Positions 8,216 to 17,574 of a stretch of DNA of 64,000 bases are shown one piece after another. Source of the DNA: Iodobacter fluviatilis (GTDB taxonomy: Bacteria > Pseudomonadota > Gammaproteobacteria > Burkholderiales > Chitinibacteraceae); assembly GCF_004194535.1 (NCBI RefSeq), contig NZ_CP025781.1, forward strand, positions 806,001 to 870,000. Reading direction: 5' to 3'. Below the pieces are notes generated by a model. The model was not told where the DNA came from. It made no database searches and saw nothing but the letters and a program-made list of their open reading frames with translations. A program made the translations under genes and the position numbers. Position 1 is the first letter of the stretch, and each line of letters starts with the position of its first letter.

Positions 8216-10558
8216 CTATTTGCAAGCACAACTACCATTAACATATGGTTTAGCGGTAAGTGCAGCAAACTCAGGCAAACGTCCATACTGACTTAAATGC
8301 TGACGTGCTTGGCGGGTGGCTTCCAACATATTGGCCAGCGCCGCTTCGGTTTCTGGCCAGTTACGGGTTTTTAAACCGCAATCTGGGTTAACCCATAGCT
8401 GCTCAACGGGCACCACTTCGGCAGCCTTGGCAATCAAGCGCAACATATCTTCTACCGGCGGAATACGCGGGCTGTGAATGTCATACACGCCAGGACCGAC
8501 TTCGTTTGGATATTTGAAGGTACCAAAGCCTGTTAGCAGTTCCATATCTGAGCGGCTGGTTTCAATGGTAATCACGTCAGCATCCATAGCGGCAATCGCT
8601 GGCAGAATATCGTTGAATTCCGAATAACACATATGGGTGTGAATTTGCGTTTGATTGGCTACCCCTGATGCAGAGATGCGGAACGCTGCTGCGGCCCAAT
8701 CTAGATAAGCCGCCCAATCGCTCTTTTTAAGCGGCAGGCCTTCACGAAAAGCCGGCTCATCAATTTGGATAATACCAATGCCGGCGGTTTCCAGATCCAC
8801 CACTTCATCTCGAATCGCCAGCGCAATTTGTTGTGTGGTGACCGAGCGCGGCTGATCGTCGCGCACAAACGACCATTGCAAAATAGTCACTGGGCCAGTC
8901 AGCATGCCTTTCATAGGTTTTTGCGTAAGGCTTTGCGCGTATTGAGTCCACTCTACTGTCATCGGTGTTGGGCGGCTGACATCACCAAATAATACTGGCG
9001 GTTTTACGCAGCGGCTGCCATAACTCTGCACCCAGCCAAACTGGGTAAAGGCAAAGCCAGATAGTTGCTCGCCAAAGTATTCCACCATATCGTTGCGCTC
9101 GGCTTCGCCGTGTACCAGCACATCAATACCAAGCGCTTCTTGCTTACCCACCGCAAGGCGAATCTCGGCTTGCATCTGGCTAATATACTCAGCCTGCGCC
9201 AATGTACCTTTTTTAAACGCGGCACGTGCAGCACGAATTTCCTTCGTTTGTGGGAACGAACCAATCGTGGTGGTTGGCAATGGCGGCAAATTAAAGCGCG
9301 CTCTTTGCTCGGCCTGACGCGTGGCAAAGATGGCATGACGACGCGCATCGGCATCGCTCAGCGAGGCAATACGAGCACTGACGGCGGGGTTATGAATTCG
9401 AGGTGATGCTTTGCGTGAGGCTACTTTAGCTGCATTTTTTGCCAGCTCATCACTCACATCAGCGCCGTTTAATGCGCGCTTTAATACGCTGATTTCCTGC
9501 AGCTTTTGCTTAGCAAAGGCCAGCCAGCCTTTTAGCTCATCATCTAACTTGATTTCCTGTGCCAAATCCACCGGCACATGCAGCAGCGAGCATGATGTAG
9601 ACAGCCAGATATTACTGCCCCGATGCGCTTGTAAACGCGCCAGAATGGCGGATAAATCGCTGACCCAGATATTACGGCCATCTACCACACCCAGTGATAA
9701 GACCTTGCTATTGGGCCAGTTAGCAGCGAAAACATCGAGCTGTTGCGGCGCACGCACCAGATCAAGATGCACACCGGCTACCGGCAGATCACGCAATAAA
9801 GCGGCATGAGTTGAAACCGATTCAAAATACGTCGCCAGTAAGATTTTTGGCCCAGTATTGGCAAGGCTACGGTACGCTGGTTCAAATGCCGCCAGCCATT
9901 CACGTTCTAAATCTAAACCTAAGATTGGCTCATCTAATTGCAGCCATTCCACACCCAGCTTGGCGAGGCGCTCTAATATACGATTGTAAGCTTGCAGAAC
10001 TTTAGGTAGCAGGCTGAGCTTATCAAAAGCGGCTTGCTCTTTTGAATCTGACTTTGCTTTAGCGAGGTAAAGAAAAGTCAGCGGGCCTGGCAGCACCGGC
10101 TTTACTGTGTGCCCCAGAGATCTAGCCTCTTCAATTTCATAGAAGAACCAATCCACACCACCGGCAAAATCACTGTTTTCATCCAACTCGGGCACTAGAT
10201 AGTGATAGTTAGTATCAAACCACTTTGTCATTTCCTGAGCAGGCTGAGCCGTATTGCCACGTGCCAGCTCAAAATACTGTTTTAAGCTCAGGTTTTTAGC
10301 ATCGAAGCCAAAACGAGCAGGCAGCGCGCCCAGCAGCGCAGAAGCATTCAACATCTGGTCGTACCAGGCAAAATCGCCCACTGCAACAAAATCTAAACCC
10401 GCTTCTTTTTGCCATTCCCAATGCTGGCGGCGCAAGCTGTTACCCGTTTGCGCCAACGCGCTTTCATCAATCTCACCCTTCCAGAACTGCTCTACAGCGA
10501 ACTTTAGTTCACGCTGAGCGCCAATACGCGGAAAGCCAGTAATATGAGCAGTAGTCAT
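8216..10558 (-). CDS. metE: Cobalamin-independent methionine synthase
   Basis: Transfers the methyl group of 5-methyltetrahydropteroyltri-glutamate to homocysteine, the last step of methionine synthesis, in the cytoplasm. The 780-residue length is normal. Both TIM-barrel halves are present: the N-terminal part begins [16 protein letters not shown] and the C-terminal half begins near [10 protein letters not shown]. The zinc ligands are visible as HMC (about 640 and 642, [10 protein letters not shown]) and Cys in [11 protein letters not shown] (about 724). The gene is divergent from metR, with a 341-bp intergenic region carrying an inverted repeat, which fits MetR activation by homocysteine as known in enterobacteria. 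Confidence 0.97.
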   Translation of the reverse strand: MTTAHITGFPRIGAQRELKFAVEQFWKGEIDESALAQTGNSLRRQHWEWQKEAGLDFVAVGDFAWYDQMLNASALLGALPARFGFDAKNLSLKQYFELARGNTAQPAQEMTKWFDTNYHYLVPELDENSDFAGGVDWFFYEIEEARSLGHTVKPVLPGPLTFLYLAKAKSDSKEQAAFDKLSLLPKVLQAYNRILERLAKLGVEWLQLDEPILGLDLEREWLAAFEPAYRSLANTGPKILLATYFESVSTHAALLRDLPVAGVHLDLVRAPQQLDVFAANWPNSKVLSLGVVDGRNIWVSDLSAILARLQAHRGSNIWLSTSCSLLHVPVDLAQEIKLDDELKGWLAFAKQKLQEISVLKRALNGADVSDELAKNAAKVASRKASPRIHNPAVSARIASLSDADARRHAIFATRQAEQRARFNLPPLPTTTIGSFPQTKEIRAARAAFKKGTLAQAEYISQMQAEIRLAVGKQEALGIDVLVHGEAERNDMVEYFGEQLSGFAFTQFGWVQSYGSRCVKPPVLFGDVSRPTPMTVEWTQYAQSLTQKPMKGMLTGPVTILQWSFVRDDQPRSVTTQQIALAIRDEVVDLETAGIGIIQIDEPAFREGLPLKKSDWAAYLDWAAAAFRISASGVANQTQIHTHMCYSEFNDILPAIAAMDADVITIETSRSDMELLTGFGTFKYPNEVGPGVYDIHSPRIPPVEDMLRLIAKAAEVVPVEQLWVNPDCGLKTRNWPETEAALANMLEATRQARQHLSQYGRLPEFAALTAKPYVNGSCACK

Positions 10559-10575
10559 CGCAATCTCTGTTTGTC

Positions 10576-10625
10576 ATGAATATGATTTGTATCATGCCTG
10601 CTGCATCGGTATGATACAAATTCAT
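10576..10625. promoter_or_regulatory. Inverted repeat between metE and metR
   Basis: The arms ATTTGTATCAT (10585-10595) and ATGATACAAAT (10611-10621) pair, and the outer ATGAAT and ATTCAT also match with a 3-bp bulge. Within the right arm TGATACAAATTCA differs by one base from the enterobacterial MetR consensus TGAA-N5-TTCA. It lies just upstream of the metE start, where an activator site or hairpin leader is expected. The MetR link is inferred. Confidence 0.5.
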
Positions 10626-10899
10626 TATTTTCATAGTGATGATGAATATCACTCAATAGATTGAAGCCTTATAATTTAATAAGCAAGAAAGCTAAACCTT
10701 AAATATCAGAGCGCCCTAAAACCACAGAGCGTAAAAGAAAAAATAAAACCAAACAAACACTTAACTTATAAAATACTCAAAACAAAAGTGAACAACTTCA
10801 GGATAAAAAATTTCTTTATAAAGCGCTGTGCCCTCATGAGTTTGAAGCGGCCCAAGGTTTGTATTTTGACTAATAGATAACGCCACTAAAAGATTCGCC

Positions 10900-11832
10900 A
10901 TGCAATCACTACTCGAACTTCGCCACCTTAAAACCCTACTTGCCATTCGCGAATCAGGCAGCCTAACCCGCGCTGCAGAGCGGCTGCATTTGACGCAATC
11001 AGCGCTTTCGCATCAGATCAGGTTACTAGAAGAGCATTACGCGCTACCGCTTTTGATCCGTAAATCAAGCACTAAATCTGCCTCGCTCAGACTCACCCCA
11101 GCAGGAGAAAAACTAGCCCTGCTGGCTGCAGAGGTATTGCCACGCATAGATCAGACGGAGCGCGATATCGCCAAGCTTAGAGAAGGTGAAGCTGGCCAGC
11201 TGCGCATTGCCGTGGAGTGCCACACCTGTTTTGATTGGCTGATGCCTGCTATGGATACCTTTCGTGGCCACTGGCCGGAGGTAGAGCTAGATATCGTGTC
11301 TGGCTTTCATGCCGACCCAGTCCAGCTTTTGTTTGAAGACCGCGCTGATTTAGCGATTGTTTCCGAAGCCGCTGATGAAACAGGAATCAACTATCAGCCG
11401 CTGTTTAGCTATGAAATGATCGCCCTCATCGCCAAAGATCACCCTTTAGCAGCCAAGGCCTATTTAAGCCCCGAAGACTTTGCCAGTGAAACGCTGATTA
11501 GCTATCCTGTTCCCGATGAAATGCTTGATATATTAAGAAAAGTACTCAAACCTGCTGGCATTAACCCCAAACGCCGCACCACCGAGCTAACCGCCGCAAT
11601 TTTGCAGCTGGTGGCCAGCCGCCGTGGCATCGCTGCCCTACCAAGCTGGAGCGTACAGCATTATCTAGAGCGCGGTTACGTAGTTGCTAGGCCCATCACG
11701 GCACAAGGACTCACCTCAGATCTTTACGCCGCCATCAGCCACGGCCAGTCTGATACTGCTTTTGTGCGTGACTTTGTTAGCACTATGCGCGAAGTCAGCC
11801 ATCTCAGCCTGCCAGGCGTAACGCTGTTATAA
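10900..11832 (+). CDS. metR: LysR-type methionine regulator MetR
   Basis: A 310-residue LysR regulator. The N-terminal winged helix-turn-helix (about 1-62, LKTLLAIRESGSLTRAAERL) and the effector domain (about 90-300) are complete. The identity rests on divergence from metE and on the MetR-type N-terminus and length. The known MetR uses homocysteine as co-effector and activates metE, often also metR or glyA. It is the only regulator beside metE. No neighbouring gene downstream is in methionine metabolism; the next gene is a kinase on the same strand 77 bp later. Confidence 0.9.
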   Translation: MQSLLELRHLKTLLAIRESGSLTRAAERLHLTQSALSHQIRLLEEHYALPLLIRKSSTKSASLRLTPAGEKLALLAAEVLPRIDQTERDIAKLREGEAGQLRIAVECHTCFDWLMPAMDTFRGHWPEVELDIVSGFHADPVQLLFEDRADLAIVSEAADETGINYQPLFSYEMIALIAKDHPLAAKAYLSPEDFASETLISYPVPDEMLDILRKVLKPAGINPKRRTTELTAAILQLVASRRGIAALPSWSVQHYLERGYVVARPITAQGLTSDLYAAISHGQSDTAFVRDFVSTMREVSHLSLPGVTLL

Positions 11833-11909
11833 ACACGGTAGGGGCACGGCATACCGTACCTCTACAAAAAACATGGGATAATCGCGGCCTATCTTACTGT
11901 TTGTAGCCC

Positions 11910-13196
11910 ATGCACACTCTTTCCCAATTACGCTCTGGTGAGCTAGCGGGTATTTCCCGGCTTGATTTATCTTGTGGGCTCACTGAATTTCCTGAAGAAA
12001 TTTATCATCTGGCAGATTCTTTAGAAATCCTCAATTTATCGGGTAATTTACTCTCATCCCTGCCAGATGATTTGCCACGGCTGCACCGCTTAAAAGTGAT
12101 TTTTTGCTCAGATAATCAATTTCAACAGCTACCCGAAGTACTGGGGCGCTGCCCTCAGCTATCTATGGTAGGCTTTAAAGCTAATCAAATCAGCAGCGTC
12201 AGCGCTGCATCACTCCCCCAAGCTTTACGTTGGTTAATTCTGACCGATAACCAACTCAGCCAGTTACCTGCCGAGCTAGGGCAATGCCTCTCCTTGCAAA
12301 AACTGATGCTGGCAGGTAATCAATTGCAATCATTGCCTGCAGAGCTCGCGGCTTGCCAAGACTTAGAGCTCATCAGAATTGCCGCAAACCAGCTTGAGGC
12401 TTTACCAGATTGGCTGTTTACCCTGCCGAAACTGGCATGGCTTGCATTTGCCGGTAATCCATTTTGCAAAGCACCTCCCGTTCGATCCAGCCAAATTATT
12501 GACTGGCAGGATCTGCAAATCGCCGAACAATTGGGGGAAGGCGCTTCTGGCCTAATCTACAAAGCCAGTTGGCAAATAGACGAAGCAATCCAAGATGTGG
12601 CGCTAAAACTATTTAAAGGCACACTGACTAGCGATGGCCTACCACAATGCGAAATGGCTGCATCCCTAGCTGCCGGTAAGCATCCAGCACTGATTGGTGC
12701 CATTGGAGAGGTAAAGCATCACCCTGAGCAAACCCCAGCACTCTTGATGCCACTTATCGCCTCAGGCTTTAGCAACCTAGCAGGCCCACCCAGCTTAGAA
12801 TCGTGCACAAGAGATATTTACCACAAAGATCAGCGCTTTAGCTTGGCCAGCACGCTACGCATATTAAGCAGCATTGCAGATGCCGCCGCGCACTTACACG
12901 CCGCCCAAATCCTGCATGGTGATTTATATGCGCACAATATTTTACTTAAGGCCGATGGTGAAACACTTTTAGGGGATTTTGGTGCGGCGTCTTTTTACAC
13001 AGACTCGCGATTACAGAAAATTGAAGTAAAGGCTTTTGCATACCTTTTAGAAGAGCTCGTCAGCCGTACAGAAGGATCGCAGGCCATGCTCAATGGCCTA
13101 ATACATCTGCAAACAAACTGCGCACAAAATAATCTAGACAATAGGCCTACATTTGCTGAAATAAACCAAATAATAACGACTCTCTCAAACCATTGA
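11910..13196 (+). CDS. Leucine-rich-repeat protein kinase
   Basis: A 428-residue cytoplasmic protein in two parts. Residues about 15-185 hold seven or so leucine-rich repeats (LxxLxLxxNxLxxLP pattern, as in LEILNLSGNLLSSLPDDLP). Residues about 200-425 form a protein-kinase fold: glycine loop LGEGASGLIYKA, VALK lysine near 229, catalytic HGDLYAHNILL near 333 and LGDFGAASF near 352. The usual HRD is HGD, as in several bacterial or RIO-like kinases. No signal peptide or membrane segment is seen. Expected activity is Ser/Thr phosphorylation, with the repeats choosing the partner. The substrate is unknown. The fusion resembles a eukaryote-like family found patchily in proteobacteria. Confidence 0.8.
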   Translation: MHTLSQLRSGELAGISRLDLSCGLTEFPEEIYHLADSLEILNLSGNLLSSLPDDLPRLHRLKVIFCSDNQFQQLPEVLGRCPQLSMVGFKANQISSVSAASLPQALRWLILTDNQLSQLPAELGQCLSLQKLMLAGNQLQSLPAELAACQDLELIRIAANQLEALPDWLFTLPKLAWLAFAGNPFCKAPPVRSSQIIDWQDLQIAEQLGEGASGLIYKASWQIDEAIQDVALKLFKGTLTSDGLPQCEMAASLAAGKHPALIGAIGEVKHHPEQTPALLMPLIASGFSNLAGPPSLESCTRDIYHKDQRFSLASTLRILSSIADAAAHLHAAQILHGDLYAHNILLKADGETLLGDFGAASFYTDSRLQKIEVKAFAYLLEELVSRTEGSQAMLNGLIHLQTNCAQNNLDNRPTFAEINQIITTLSNH

Positions 13197-13221
13197 AATC
13201 ATGATAGAGGGCCAAGCAACT

Positions 13222-14346
13222 CTAATGATGCTCGACCTCTTCATCTGCAAACAATATTCTAATATCAGGAAAGGTTTTTTGAATCCTTAATAAAGCATCT
13301 ACCACTACGGGATCAAAATGTGACCCTCTTCCTTTTACAATTAAGTCAATCGCTTCTGCGTGCGAGAAAGGCGGCTTATAAACCCGCTTAGAAACCAACG
13401 CATCATAAACATCTGCAACCGCCATTAATCGGGCAGATAAAGGTATATCTTCCCCCTTTAAACCCTGAGGATAGCCACTGCCATCCCATTTTTCTTGATG
13501 GCTATATGCAATCTCACGTGCATAGTGCAAAAATTTATCTTCTTTAGACCCTAAATAACTCTCTACCGAAGTAATGACATCTCGGCCATACACGGTATGC
13601 ATTTTCATTAAATTGAATTCTTCATCCGTTAACTTACCCGGCTTCAGTAAAATATGATCAGGTACACCCACCTTGCCAATATCATGCATAGGCGCAGATT
13701 TATACAGCCATTGAATATTGGTAGGGGTTAGCTCCGCACTAAACTTGGGATCATCTGCCAATTCCAACGCCAGTAAAGCCACAAAATGTTGCGTACGTCG
13801 TAGATGCTTACCCGTTTCGTTATCTCGTGTTTCCGCTAATGAGGCCATCGCCAGAATAGTAGCCTGCTGTAAATGGGCTAATTCTCTAGTGCGTTCTTGC
13901 ACCAAATGCTCTAAATATTTATTTTGATTCTTTAAAAAAACTTGTGCAGCCTTTAATGCTAATTGTGTTTGCACCCGAGCCAATAAAATAGTCGGGATAA
14001 TAGGCTTACTAATATAATCTGCGCCACCTACAGAAAAACCCTCCTCCTCATCCTCAATAGCCGTTTTTGCGGTAAGGAAAATAACTGGAATATCTTCTGT
14101 TTCTTTATCTGCTTTTAATTTTCGACAAACCTGATAGCCATTAATATCAGGCATCATTACATCCAATAAAATGAGATCAGGTCGAGGCTCCGTCAAAACC
14201 AAACGCAAAGCAACCTCACCATGGTTTGCTACTTTCACCCGATATTTATCACGTAATAAGCCATTAAGTAACATGAGATTATCTGGCGTATCATCCACCA
14301 CCAAAATGGTTGACCTATTTTCTTGCGATTGTAATAGTTCCATCAT
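13222..14346 (-). CDS. Response regulator with HD-GYP phosphodiesterase
   Basis: A 374-residue regulator. The receiver domain (about 13-130) has the phospho-acceptor Asp in DLILLDVMMPD near 62 and the Lys of the LTAKT/ISKP pair. A coiled linker (about 140-165) leads to an HD-GYP domain with the metal motif MHDIGKVGVPD near 219, HQEKWDGSGYPQGLKGE near 285-300 and the terminal RGSHFDP. Such proteins hydrolyse c-di-GMP when phosphorylated. It follows the hybrid kinase at 14380-16734 on the same strand by 33 bp, so the two are probably co-transcribed and form a kinase-to-phosphodiesterase relay. Confidence 0.92.
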   Translation of the reverse strand: MMELLQSQENRSTILVVDDTPDNLMLLNGLLRDKYRVKVANHGEVALRLVLTEPRPDLILLDVMMPDINGYQVCRKLKADKETEDIPVIFLTAKTAIEDEEEGFSVGGADYISKPIIPTILLARVQTQLALKAAQVFLKNQNKYLEHLVQERTRELAHLQQATILAMASLAETRDNETGKHLRRTQHFVALLALELADDPKFSAELTPTNIQWLYKSAPMHDIGKVGVPDHILLKPGKLTDEEFNLMKMHTVYGRDVITSVESYLGSKEDKFLHYAREIAYSHQEKWDGSGYPQGLKGEDIPLSARLMAVADVYDALVSKRVYKPPFSHAEAIDLIVKGRGSHFDPVVVDALLRIQKTFPDIRILFADEEVEHH

Positions 14347-14379
14347 TACCCCTTATTCACTAAGCATTTACTCATTTAA

Positions 14380-16734
14380 TTAAATGGGAGATTTCATCAT
14401 CCATTCCAAAGCATCATTAAATGCAAATTGATTAATGAATCGCGCAAGCTCGTGGCTACGCCCTTGCCATAGACACTCAAAACCAAGTTGATTCTCTTCA
14501 AAAAACTCACATGCAGCGGCATCACCTTCTTGCAATAAATGTTGCAAACCTTCGAACAATGCTTTTTTACCCTCCTCATCCAATGGGGAGATTAAAGGCG
14601 AAGCCACTGCAGGTAACGCTTGAATCTTTTTTTCTTCATAATAAAAATGCTGCAACGATTCAAGCAAATAATGCAAAGCATCATTGGTTTCAATCTGCAT
14701 TTTCAGAATAAGGGGCTTCTCTACAATTTTACCCAAAGCCAATTCGAGCTCTTCTGCATGTTTTTGCACAACACTTGCCCCAATTGTTGCCGCAATCCCT
14801 TTCAAAGTATGCGCATGTCGCCTTGCATCACTCCAATGATCAATAGCAAGTGCCTCGGCTAAACTAAATTGCACTTTTGGTACTTCATCTAAAACCTTCA
14901 GCAATAATCGTCGGTAAAAATCAGGATTGCTCATTGCATATTTAAGACCCATCGCAATATCGAGCCCCGCGATCTCATGAGGCAACCCTACAGCAGCCAA
15001 ATCATTAGGTGTAGCTACTTTATTTTTCACTTCTTTAACTACCTCATCTTTAACAGCATCTCTTTTGGTATGTGGTAACCATTTAATCAAGGTATTCATT
15101 AACAAATCAGGATCAATTGGCTTAAGCAAATGATCATTCATACCTGTATCAAAACACGTTTTTTTATCTTCAATCGTAGATAAAGCCGTCAATGCTACGA
15201 TAGGAATAGAGGGTTGATATTGGCCACCGCGAATAATCTTTGCCGTACTCCAACCATCTAAAATAGGCATTTGAATATCCATTAAAATAAGGTCAAAGTT
15301 TTGTTTTTCTATTATCTCTAAAGCCTGCTGACCATCGCCTACTACAGTAACCTGCATACCCGCATAAATTAACATTTCGCTCGCAATCTTCTGATTTAAT
15401 TCATTATCTTCAACCAGTAATATATGAGATCCTAATCGGGATATTAACTCTTCTCGCTGAATATTTTTAGCCAGAGGGTCAACAATTCTTGCTTGCCTAT
15501 TTTTTTTAAATGGTACACAAAACCAAAAGCAACTCCCTTTTCCTAACTCACTTATAACGTCAATTTCTCCTCCCATTAATTCAACTAGCTTTTTAGATAT
15601 TACTAAGCCCATACCTAAGCCACCAAACTTTCGAGTTGCAGAAGTATCCGCTTGAGTAAACGCCTGAAATAAATGAGATTTTTGTTCTTCATCAATCCCC
15701 ATACCCGTATCGCTAACGAAAAATTTCATAGTCATGTCTATTTCACTTTCTGCTTGAATCTCTACTTTTAACTCAACATGACCTTGTAACGTGAATTTAA
15801 TAGCATTACCCACCAAATGTAATAAAACTTTCTCTAAATGCGCTGCATCACCCATTAGCTCGCCTGGTAAGTCAGGTGGAATAACATAATTCACTGTTAT
15901 TTTTTTTAAATCAATTTTATTTTTATTTTTTTCTTCTATGTTTTTTAAAATTTTATTTAAATCAAAAACAACGCATTCCAAAAAAAGCTGCCCTTCTTCC
16001 ATCTTAGAAAAATCAAAAATATCATTAATAATACTTAATAAATGTTCGCCAGATCTCTGAATAACCTCTATATAATTTTTCTGTCTTATATTCAATTCAG
16101 TTTTAAGTACTAAGTGCGTCATTCCAATAATTGCATTCATTGGCGTTCGAATTTCATGACTGATATTTGCCAAAAAATCACGCTTTAGCTTTACTGTTTC
16201 ATCTATTATTTTTTGAATTTTATCGCTTTCTTTTAGCTCACTTTTAACAGCATAACTATTTTTAACCAACAAACAAATATTAGCCCCTTCAATCCCTTGA
16301 TTCGGCAACAAACTCAAACGCATTTCACCAGGGAATACACAGCCATTATAAGCTTGCCAATTAAATAAGCTTGCGTCACTCAAAGCCTCACTTTCGCTCA
16401 TTAAATTAAAGCTATCCAATAATGTTAAAAGTCTTTCTCTTTGCTCTGTAACCACAAGCACTTCAACATTTAAACCTAATAATTTAGTTTTCGAGTATGC
16501 AAATAACGTTACTAATGCTTGATTTGCCCAAACAATCCTCCCTTCAATATCGATCAAAAGCATCGCTTCTGCAGATAGATCACAAATACTTCTATAGCTT
16601 TCTTCTACATCTCTCTTACTTTGCGTCCCTCTTTCTAAGGTACGTAGATGCAAAGCGGCCACCTCAGCCAAGATTTGCTGAAAATCTGCAGAAACTTCTT
16701 GGTGCTCTGAAAAGCTATTCACTTGAGTTTGCAC
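14380..16734 (-). CDS. Hybrid sensor kinase (PAS-HisKA-HATPase-REC-Hpt)
   Basis: A 784-residue cytoplasmic kinase. A PAS domain (about 45-150) is followed by HisKA with NISHEIRTPMNA near 190, an ATPase domain with NAIKFT, DTGMGID and GLGMGLVISKKLVE (about 300-415), a receiver domain with LILMDIQMP near 486, and a C-terminal Hpt domain with HTLKGIAATIGA near 642. The full phosphorelay H-D-H is therefore in one chain and can pass phosphate to the receiver of the HD-GYP protein that follows 33 bp downstream. No membrane segment is seen, so the signal is likely cytosolic. The signal ligand is unknown. Confidence 0.92.
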   Translation of the reverse strand: MQTQVNSFSEHQEVSADFQQILAEVAALHLRTLERGTQSKRDVEESYRSICDLSAEAMLLIDIEGRIVWANQALVTLFAYSKTKLLGLNVEVLVVTEQRERLLTLLDSFNLMSESEALSDASLFNWQAYNGCVFPGEMRLSLLPNQGIEGANICLLVKNSYAVKSELKESDKIQKIIDETVKLKRDFLANISHEIRTPMNAIIGMTHLVLKTELNIRQKNYIEVIQRSGEHLLSIINDIFDFSKMEEGQLFLECVVFDLNKILKNIEEKNKNKIDLKKITVNYVIPPDLPGELMGDAAHLEKVLLHLVGNAIKFTLQGHVELKVEIQAESEIDMTMKFFVSDTGMGIDEEQKSHLFQAFTQADTSATRKFGGLGMGLVISKKLVELMGGEIDVISELGKGSCFWFCVPFKKNRQARIVDPLAKNIQREELISRLGSHILLVEDNELNQKIASEMLIYAGMQVTVVGDGQQALEIIEKQNFDLILMDIQMPILDGWSTAKIIRGGQYQPSIPIVALTALSTIEDKKTCFDTGMNDHLLKPIDPDLLMNTLIKWLPHTKRDAVKDEVVKEVKNKVATPNDLAAVGLPHEIAGLDIAMGLKYAMSNPDFYRRLLLKVLDEVPKVQFSLAEALAIDHWSDARRHAHTLKGIAATIGASVVQKHAEELELALGKIVEKPLILKMQIETNDALHYLLESLQHFYYEEKKIQALPAVASPLISPLDEEGKKALFEGLQHLLQEGDAAACEFFEENQLGFECLWQGRSHELARFINQFAFNDALEWMMKSPI

Positions 16735-16984
16735 ATTACATACTCCATTGATCTCTCCCCCAATGCCCCATGCTCTTCAGCGCCACTAGATAAAGCATAA
16801 CTTAAGCAATTAATTCTAGATCATTATCTTAAATAATTCCCCAACATGCACAAATCACTGTAAGCACTCAGCCGTACCACAGCAATTCTGGCATGCTGCG
16901 CTTTTTATCTTTGGAGCTGTAGCATGGGTATTCGTCGATTTGATCTTATCTTGGAAGCGGTCAAATTTGCGGTCATTGTCAAAC

Positions 16985-17225
16985 AAGTTGTCGCCTCAAT
17001 CGGCGACGAGACCTGCTTATTTTTAGCGAGAACCATCCAGCCCTTCAATGTTGATTGAGAAAGATTGAGTTCTGAGCAACTGACTCAATCGTCCGCCCTT
17101 AACGTTGCTAAACCTTGCGCAGAGCCTGCTGTTTAAAGTCGTCAGAATACGTAGTTTTTGCATGGTGAATGCCTCTGTTTTTTTAAACCAATGAAAGTTC
17201 AGAGGCGGCAACTAGTCTGACATAG
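16985..17225 (-). pseudogene. Degraded IS3-type transposase OrfA
   Basis: On the minus strand an ATG at 17163 with the leader of an IS3-family element opens into MQK, then in a shifted frame TTYSDDFKQQALRKV, GRTIESVAQ, and TLKGWM, the helix-turn-helix pattern of IS3-type OrfA. Two in-frame stops and at least two frame changes inactivate it. No OrfB is present. A likely IS end (TGTCAGACTAGTTGCC on the minus strand) lies near 17210-17225. Confidence 0.6.
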
Positions 17226-17574
17226 GGGGTTATGGGATGGATATTTTTGAAGCCATTCCCCAACCAGAGTGGCGAAACCTGCATACGCTCCAGCCGTTGC
17301 CCATCAGCTTTTTTCCTAATGATTTCATTATTTTCCCACTCGATTCAATCACAACGCATCAAGCAGCAAAGGTTTAGGGCTAAGCCTCGTTAGTTCAGCG
17401 GAACACGATTTTGCTTCTAAATACAATTCAAATAAACCCACTTTTCCATCTATCTTAGGTCCATCAACCTTCGCTCTTTTTCAAGGACTTAAAGCGCTGG
17501 CTGGTATTCATTCTTAAAAGAGATTTGATACCTAAGTAATTTCAAGCACCATTGGGTGCATTAAGGGTGGCATG
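17226..17574. other. Degraded region without a clear gene
   Basis: Short plus-strand open stretches (17236-17382 and about 17365-17516) have plausible codon use but no start, family or intact frame that I can recognise. They end just before the minus-strand EAL gene. Probably eroded coding sequence flanking the IS remnant. Confidence 0.35.

Noticed and set aside
16923-17060. Plus-strand 44-codon frame starting MGIRRFDL
   Set aside because: It overlaps the minus-strand IS3 OrfA remnant, which explains the sequence better.
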